DNA of 5,149 nt from Christensenellaceae bacterium (GTDB lineage: Bacteria; Bacillota; Clostridia; Christensenellales; Borkfalkiaceae): positions 1 through 5,149 of the forward strand of contig CAOMHR010000122.1 in NCBI GenBank assembly GCA_948482865.1, written 5' to 3'. Shown here in pieces: positions 4,342-5,149 of the stretch (position 1 is the stretch's first letter; each line of letters begins with the position of its first letter). The position numbers and the translations under genes are program-made. The notes under the pieces are model-generated. The model did not search any database. It was not told the origin of the DNA and saw only the letters and a program-made list of their open reading frames with translations.

Positions 4342-5149
4342 ATGCGCATTAAATTTTTGGATGCATACGAAAGTTTTTACTTTATAGGTATAGGCGGGGT
4401 AAGTATGAGCGGACTCGCCAAATATTTGTTGTCACTCGGTAAAAAGGTTTGCGGCTGCGACGCTGTTTCAAACGAGTATACCGAAGAGCTGAAAAGTTGC
4501 GGCGCGGAAATATTTATAGGCGAGCCGTCCGGTAGCGTTGCGGAATACGACTTGATTGTTTATACGGATGCTATTAACGATAGCGACGTACGGCTTACGG
4601 AAGCGCGTAAACTTTCAAAAAACGTCGTTTCGCGCGGTCAGCTTTTGTATGAAATCAGCCGTGGTTTTAAAAAGGTAATAGCTGTTTCGGGCTGTCACGG
4701 AAAAACAACGTGCTGTGCAATGCTGGCGCATATTTTTTCAGCTGCAGGTAAAAAGTTTGCGGCGCATATCGGCGGAAAAGATTTAACTTTCACAAATTTT
4801 TATTACTGCGGCAACGATTTTCTTATTACGGAAGCGTGCGAATACAAAAAGAATTTTCTTTTGCTTAAACCGAACATATCGGTAGTTCTTAACAGCGAAC
4901 CCGACCATTTGGAATGTTACGGCAGTGAAGAAGAATTGAAAAGGTCTTATATCCAATTTGCGGATTGCTCGGATATTTCGGTATCTTTGTACTGCGATTT
5001 GCCAACTGGCGGCTTAACTTTCGGGTTTGATAAATCGGCGGATTTTTATGCTAAAAATATAAGAAGCGGCGGCGGGGTTTTTTCGTTTACGGTATTTGAA
5101 AGCGGTGGCGAGCTTGGAACGGTAAACCTTAACGTGTACGGCAAACATA
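4342..5149 (+). CDS. murC: UDP-N-acetylmuramate--L-alanine ligase, N-terminal part (partial)
   Basis: The frame is open from the ATG at 4342 to the right edge, giving 269 codons of a family usually about 450-480 residues long. MurC joins L-Ala to UDP-MurNAc using ATP, in the cytoplasm, beginning the stem peptide. The N-terminal UDP-substrate domain has FYFIGIGGVSMSGLAKYL (12-29), the MurC-type GIGG..MSGLA motif. The ATP P-loop is SGCHGKTTC (116-124), with Cys where most Mur ligases have Thr (GTHGKTT). ITEACEYKKNFLLLKP (162-177) is the EACEY variant of the central acidic motif that I associate with clostridial MurC, and NSEPDH (184-189) is the following N.E.DH motif. The window ends at YGKH (266-269), where the family's G.HN motif begins. 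An in-frame stop at 4294 bounds the start, and an ATG at 4405 would cut into the GIGG motif, so 4342 is the best choice. It has no Shine-Dalgarno sequence; the upstream bases are AT-rich. MurC over Mpl, MurD or MurE is supported by the N-terminal and EACEY motifs. Confidence 0.93.
   Translation, partial: MRIKFLDAYESFYFIGIGGVSMSGLAKYLLSLGKKVCGCDAVSNEYTEELKSCGAEIFIGEPSGSVAEYDLIVYTDAINDSDVRLTEARKLSKNVVSRGQLLYEISRGFKKVIAVSGCHGKTTCCAMLAHIFSAAGKKFAAHIGGKDLTFTNFYYCGNDFLITEACEYKKNFLLLKPNISVVLNSEPDHLECYGSEEELKRSYIQFADCSDISVSLYCDLPTGGLTFGFDKSADFYAKNIRSGGGVFSFTVFESGGELGTVNLNVYGKH

Noticed and set aside
4315..4343. TTTACA-17 bp-TATTAT promoter-like pair next to the murC start
   Set aside because: The -10 overlaps the murC ATG, so a transcript would begin inside the gene and miss the start codon and possibly the first motif. 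It is likely a chance match in AT-rich DNA.

Overview
The window is a stretch of a division and cell-wall (dcw) gene cluster, all on the + strand. From left to right it holds the 3' end of murA, a complete ftsQ/divIB, a terminator, a strong vegetative promoter, a divergent ftsA, ftsZ, a second terminator, a small AT-rich two-helix membrane protein gene, a third terminator, and the first 269 codons of murC. The last gene runs off the right edge, and murA runs off the left edge.

The order murA-ftsQ-ftsA-ftsZ, the GGAGG-type ribosome binding sites, the TTGACT/TATAAT promoter, the short intrinsic terminators and the EACEYK-type MurC signature all point to a Bacillota, most likely an uncultured Clostridia-type lineage. 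This is inferred from gene order and motif style; no species can be named. No spoIIGA-like gene follows ftsZ, as would be usual in spore-forming Clostridia. Its place is taken by a small membrane protein and murC.

There appear to be three or four transcription units. (1) An upstream operon ends with murA-ftsQ (4-nt gap) at a terminator near 947-976. (2) ftsA-ftsZ is driven by a near-consensus promoter at 988-1016 and ends at 3551-3580. (3) A DUF3592-like membrane protein gene has its own promoter, whose -35 box lies inside the ftsZ terminator, and its own terminator. (4) murC follows a 214-bp AT-rich gap.

The genes fit one process. MurA and MurC make peptidoglycan precursor in the cytoplasm, FtsZ forms the Z-ring, FtsA should anchor and modulate it, and FtsQ/DivIB belongs to the membrane divisome. 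The most unusual gene is ftsA. The overall fold is recognisable, but the nucleotide-binding motifs are eroded and the usual C-terminal membrane-targeting helix looks missing or very short. I see no mobile element, CRISPR array, tRNA or rRNA, and no evidence of a wholly new system. The window is mostly a core cluster with some lineage-specific oddities.
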